Shown here piece by piece: positions 59,701-64,000 of a stretch of DNA of 64,000 nucleotides; within the stretch, counting starts at the first letter, position 1; each line of letters starts with the position of its first letter. The stretch is taken from positions 1,922,001 to 1,986,000 of the forward strand of contig OZ316893.1 of assembly GCA_973895155.1 (NCBI GenBank), in the 5' to 3' direction. Both the position numbers and the translations under genes were made by a program. The DNA comes from Marsupella aquatica (Eukaryota; Marchantiophyta). The notes below the pieces were generated by a model. The model had not been told where the DNA came from. It worked only from the letters and a program-made list of their open reading frames with translations, and did no database searches.

Positions 59701-61165
59701 GTGGGACTGTGAATCTGAACGGGTGCTGTATTGTCCCCCCAGTGACGACGCACCTCCCAAAAAATCTTCTAGTTTCGGAACACTCTCATGGTCCGACTTG
59801 TTAATGGTGTCGTATTGATTTTGAGGGATCTGCTGTTGTTCACTAGGTGCTCTGTTGCCGGCCAAGCGAGATAACTCGGCATTTAGCAAGTGCTGGGAGC
59901 GTTGCGCATGACCAGTCTTGAGCTGCGCCCAATCTGCGTACCAGTTCAGAGTGGGATCACAAACCGTCAACATCATCATTCTTGAGCTGTCCAACTAAGA
60001 CAATGCATCCCACTCCAGCTCATCTAGGTCTTTGCTGGTGGTGCAGAATATATGGACACAGTTTACAGACGTGGGCACATACATCGTCATCTTTCAAGGG
60101 CCTTCCATATAAGCATTTGGAAATTTGAGCTGACCCAGCTCTAAACGGGTTCATTCTCCACAACATACCTAAGAGTTGTACAATACCACGGAGATTGCGC
60201 GGGTCTTGTATATTCTCGACACGGTGTGCGCACACTAACAGTTACATTTTCACGGCCCAAAGACCTAGTTTCAGATTATTCGTCGGTCGCTTCCCGGTTA
60301 GAAGTAAGCAACTTTTGAGGTCTTCCATCACCCGAGAAACGCATTAGCCTGTACGATATACAAGCTTGTATCGAGATGGGAGTGGCGACAGCCCTGGAAG
60401 GCGACTACCCAAACAAGGATGGGGGGTTCTAATGAGAAATTATCTGCTCGTCTGTCAATTTGTGAGGACCTGCGAAAGAGATCACAAATATGCTAGAGGA
60501 GACTGTCCACGACCGACTACTGCTCACAAGCTCGTATACGGCTTGACGACCGGTAGACTCATCGTGCACATCGACCGCAAGCCCTCACACAAAGATCTGC
60601 AAATGTCAGGACGTGCTACAAGCGAAGATGGGGTGGATATATTATCTAAAGCCATTTCACTCCCCCGCCCCCCACATGCAAATCACGAATTCTGCTGTTG
60701 AAGAAACGTCGGGATACATACGACTCAACAACCGTGACAGCACATCGGCGACATTTGGAGGTTCAGTGTGTCCTCGTCGATGTCCACCATTTGTCAACCA
60801 AAGCTAGATGAGACCGTAACAGAAAAATGTAAGGAGCTACATGAGACAAAGAACGACCGACAGCCTTCCCGGAGCAGCTCGCTTAAGGGCTGTGAGGAAC
60901 GATACGTACCTCCACTATGTGAGCGACTCAAGGCCTCCATTATACACAGAGAGCCATCTGAGCGCATGGGTAGCCCGTCATCTTCGGACTGCCCTGGATT
61001 GTAGAACTCGCTCGATGCGGACCCGTTGTAGGCCATCCCATTCTCAGCTGTAGAATGTCGAGCCACCTTCGGACCATTTGACTGCGGAGTAGTTGCATGA
61101 TCGGGAGCGTCTATAGTAAGATGAGGAGAGAGGGAAAAAGCCAACCAGTTGTTGGCCGACCTCAT
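53147..61165 (-). CDS. AINTEGUMENTA/PLETHORA-like double-AP2 transcription factor, nine exons
   Basis: DNA-binding regulator of the ANT/PLT/BBM lineage, which controls stem-cell and meristem identity. Exons (minus order): 60910-61165, 59006-59933, 58474-58556, 58320-58328, 58071-58159, 57805-57878, 57358-57408, 56730-56806, 53147-54453 (2874 bp, 957 residues; seed-plant members are usually shorter). Residues 5-14 [10 protein letters not shown], 69-79 [11 protein letters not shown], ~137-146 [10 protein letters not shown] and a later LSLSMSP are lineage motifs. AP2-R1 runs from SVFRGVTR through [13 protein letters not shown] to NTTINFP. The linker is [23 protein letters not shown]2-R2 runs from SVYRGVTR through [24 protein letters not shown] to [19 protein letters not shown]. 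Poly-Q tracts and five 19-residue repeats (~699-798) follow. The exon 1-2 join uses phase and the acceptor TACGCAG; it is less certain than the others. Intron 8 is 2.3 kb. Confidence 0.92.
53627..53926 (-). repeat. five-copy 57-bp coding repeat (19 residues) with poly-Q spacers in the AP2 gene
   Basis: Within exon 9, the unit [19 protein letters not shown] occurs five times (starts near 53926, 53869, 53812, 53755 and 53671 on the minus strand; residues about 699-798) with small changes: [60 protein letters not shown]. Spacers are 2-13 Gln residues. Period is 57 bp except before the last unit, where the Gln run is nine codons longer. Phase is kept and Ser/Asp/Lys positions are conserved. Confidence 0.93.
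54454..56729 (-). other. intron 8 of the AP2 gene (2,276 bp)
   Basis: The longest intron of the window, lying inside AP2 repeat 2. It contains a (CCAT)n microsatellite at 55131-55156. Frames on both strands (for example 54706-55146, 55268-55465) have no domain. The boundaries are GTAAGT and TGCAG on the minus strand. Confidence 0.8.
58320..58328 (-). other. 9-bp microexon of the AP2 gene (Val-Tyr-Leu)
   Basis: On the minus strand ACAG|TGTATCTAG|GTAATT. With the flanking G residues it supplies V-Y-L-G between GRQ and [13 protein letters not shown] in AP2 repeat 1. A 9-bp exon at this position is a known feature of the AP2/ANT family. Phase fits exactly on both sides. Confidence 0.93.
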
Positions 61166-63281
61166 CGACCTTTCTTCGCCCCCAAAATTTCCCAGTTTGA
61201 CGGCTTGGTAGGAGGAGCAATGTTCCGTTACAAGAAGGGACAAGCTTGATGAAGCCCGGTCCGAAAGTTAAACCATTAGTAGTCCTTTCGGAAGACCAAC
61301 CACGAGAAGTCACTCCTCTCCTACCGTCGGACACTGATAGGTTAAGGCGCCTGTTAAGTTACCCACATTTGCCGACGGGAACGGCTGTGCAGTGTGAGGT
61401 GACCTGGCCGAGGGCAAGCCAGTCTGTGCAGACGACGAAGGATCAAGTAAGAAAATGTGGAGTTCAGATGATGGTGATGGTAGTGATTCGATGAGCCTGT
61501 ACAAATGTCGCACTACTGAAAGAAAACCGAGCAGTCCAGGCGGAGAATTAAGACCTTTAGGCACTTGAACGCAACGAGACTTCCAGCAGCTGGCAATAGA
61601 GGAGACCCCGATTTGGCTGCTGCAGCTGAGCACGGATGGATAAGGGTATTAGGGGCAAAGAACGACGAATGCTGGCGCCACTAGGTGACCAATGTGTGAT
61701 TATTTCTAGCATAGACTGGGCCACCTTTCACCAGCTTCCCAGGCAACACAAAGCACAGCTCCTCAACTTTGCTATCTGTCGTTTGACACCACTTCTTGAG
61801 AGCACGATCGATGCAGATTAGAAGACAATGACGTCGACAACCCAAATTGGATACGCGCGTTCAACTCGAACTCGAACCATGGGCGGGCTCCGGGCACAAC
61901 CTCATGTGTATGGTCCGAACCAATACCACCATGCTAGGATTCTTATGTCGTGAAAGAACACAGCCACTTAAACCCATGGACAGAGAGTGTCGACTAGAAG
62001 CACTCGTGTTCAGGATTGCAAACCCCTTAGAGAAAGATAGAGCTCGAGAGTCCAAAGCGGTGCTGGCAGCCTGCCAGATGACGCGGTACACCAGGCCAAA
62101 CGAGCACACCCTTGGGTTCTTCTTCAACTTGCTTACCCCGGCTTAGCTTGGTGCAAAATATCCTCTTCCTGTACGCCTTAGTCTGTTCTCTATCGACAGC
62201 GAGTCCGTATAACTTCAATCGGGGCTTCGACAGTTGAATAGGATTACGGGATCGAGAATTCTGTATGCGCCACTTATCTCTTCTTCCTCGACTCTGATTG
62301 GGATGGATTCCTGGAGATCCTACTAAGCATACGCGAAGAGTTACTTATGTCAGCCATGGTTCTCGCCTCATCTATGCTTAAGCCCAAGTTACGGGCCGGC
62401 TCCAAATACTGTACTGCCTTCCAACTCCACACCTCCTCTCTCAAATCTGCCCGACAGCCATGTTGTGCACCAGAGCTCGCGCTCCTATGATCGTCTCCGC
62501 GGTGGTACGAAGTGATCGTTGCCTTTGCTTGCACTCACTTCGCTCTACTTCCCCTTCCTCCCTTCCTCCTTCCCTCCCTCCCCTCCCCTCCTTCTGCAAC
62601 TCACGGGCACTCTCACTCCAGCCCTTGCGCTCACTTCTCTACATTCGCTGAACGCAGAAGAGACTACTATCCTATATCTGTTCTCATCAGTCTCCCTCCC
62701 CACCCCCCCTTCTTCCGGAGCCGCACTCTCCCGTGCTATTGTCTGCAAGTGCTCTGGTTGGCTGCAATCTATGGTATCATTATAGTCCTCTGGGTACGCG
62801 CCCGACCCAATCTCCTCCTTCCCCTCAAAACCGAACAGTCTCTGATCAAAACAAAGCGAGTAACGATTTCCTCGTCTACTGAGAACCCAAGCAGCTCTAT
62901 CCTTTCTTCAACTCTAGGACAACAACTCCACTTCTAGTACTTCAACCCCCATTACTGCTTCAAAAGCTGTGCTCCTCTTCTAGTACTTCAACCCCCATTA
63001 CTGCTTCAAAAGCTGTGCTGCTCTCCCTTCTTCACTTACTCACAACCTGCTGCTGCCATCATCATGATGAGCCCGCCATGGCCTGGCTTTGACATCGCCA
63101 CACAACACTCCAAAGCAAAGCGATGCGAAACAACACCGCACCGAAGCTTTTGTGTCCCACATGCACAAGCAACGCACGCTCTCAGCAGCATCTCTCGTCC
63201 GTCCTCCATCCCCTCTCTCCCCATTCCCCAACCGAACCAAAAAGCTCTCTTCCTTTCCTCCCCGGGTCTTTCGCGCACTTA

Positions 63282-63329
<48 letters not shown>

Positions 63330-64000
63330 GAGCTGCACTGTCTTGTCTCGGACCGCAGGTCGCCGACTGAAAGATCCTGTCAGAGACCTCCCACCCCATT
63401 GGCTGCACGCCTTCCAGTCGATTCGCTGTTTCTCATTAATTTAGTCATTTATCTCTCCCGCCCGGATATGCGCAACCGGCAGGGTCTACCGCGGTCTACC
63501 GGCCTCTCAAGTCTCAAGATTCCGCCCTTCCTTCAGTTCCTTGTGTCTCTGTTTGCCGCTACGGGACCTCTGGTCAGGTTCCCCAAAAACAGCCCCTCCA
63601 ATCCTCCATGAGTCCATGGCTCCATAGTCCGCACCAGAACATAAATCTCCACTTCCAAGAAACAGTTAACAGTAATCCAAAATTATCCAGTTCGCTCATC
63701 AATTCGGAATCCACACCGCTCACGGAACTATTTACCGTCGTATTAGTATTATTTTTGTATATATATATTAAGTTTTCACATGTCCGCAAAAGTGTTACAC
63801 TATTGCGGTGGAATTCATTTCTGCATTCCCAAAATGGTCCCAGAAATTATTAAAATACTGAGTTTTGGAAAGCCTTCTGCATCATTCTCCGGAATGCTCA
63901 CATAAGTGTTACAGTTTATTGTATTACTTTCTGCATCTAGGGGGGCTGATAGCGCTGTCCGCAATGCTGTCTGGGCCTGGTGACTCAACTTGATGGCTTT
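61166..64000 (-). promoter_or_regulatory. upstream region of the AP2 gene with duplication and GA/CT tract
   Basis: No other gene recognised up to the window end. Contains a perfect or near-perfect 46-bp duplication (62931-62976 and 62977-63019, starting CTTCTAGTACTTCAACC) and a long CT tract (about 63282-63326; GA on the AP2 sense strand), a kind of tract often found in plant 5' leaders and promoters. C-rich text around 62540-62600 gives false frames. The transcription start is not determinable. Confidence 0.45.
63282..63326. repeat. (CT)n/(GA)n microsatellite
   Basis: CT dinucleotides run with a single TTT interruption over about 45 bp, about 2.1 kb upstream of the AP2 start codon. Confidence 0.95.

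Noticed and set aside
1-64000. tRNA, rRNA, snoRNA genes
   Set aside because: None recognised by eye. The only tRNA-related text is the two initiator tRNA-Met primer binding sites. A tRNAscan or Rfam search would be decisive.

Overview
This window is nuclear DNA from a land plant. Three things point to that: the genes are split by spliceosomal introns, the gene families are plant families (an AINTEGUMENTA/PLETHORA-type double-AP2 factor, a GH100 neutral/alkaline invertase, a plastid BASS-type carrier, a plastid-type FAD oxidoreductase), and the repeats are plant transposons (PIF/Harbinger, Ty1/copia primed by initiator tRNA-Met, small TIR elements). The lineage cannot be fixed from sequence alone. 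A non-seed plant such as a bryophyte is possible but unproven. No organellar, bacterial, CRISPR or RNA gene was seen.

Layout. (1) 1-2640: right part of a PIF/Harbinger DNA transposon, with the transposase C-terminus on + at the window edge, a small basic ORF, a Myb/SANT-like accessory gene on -, and a right terminal repeat followed by TAA. (2) 2641-14240: gene-free repeat land with 90-bp, ~100-bp, 86-bp, 115-bp and ~290-bp tandem arrays and an intact-looking 889-bp TIR element. (3) 15545-18657 (+): four-exon cytosolic-type invertase, 594 codons. (4) 20606-34059: a degenerate Ty1/copia element (+) with a second copy of the same family (-, 22494-29655) inserted in its gag region and flanked by a 5-bp ACTCG duplication. 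A 307-bp TIR element sits inside the integrase of the second copy, so there are three nesting levels. (5) 34633-34945: Tourist-like MITE. (6) 36657-39810 (-): eight-exon plastid BASS carrier, 421 codons. (7) 41189-45663 (+): nine-exon plastid-type FAD oxidoreductase, 522 codons, divergent from the BASS gene. (8) 45664-53146: gene-free, with a decayed solo LTR, a decayed duplicate of part of the FAD gene, and tandem duplications. (9) 53147-61165 (-): nine-exon AINTEGUMENTA/PLETHORA-like gene, 957 codons, with a 9-bp microexon and a five-copy 19-residue repeat in its C-terminal part. (10) 61166-64000: its upstream region, with a 46-bp duplication and a long CT/GA tract.

The exon joins were built by hand from reading-phase continuity, splice dinucleotides and remembered family conservation. 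All four host genes keep an open frame through every proposed junction. The weakest joins are intron 1 of the BASS gene and intron 1 of the AP2 gene. The host genes are not an operon. The only suggestive arrangement is the head-to-head BASS/FAD pair, both with plastid-like N-termini, sharing 1.4 kb of upstream DNA.
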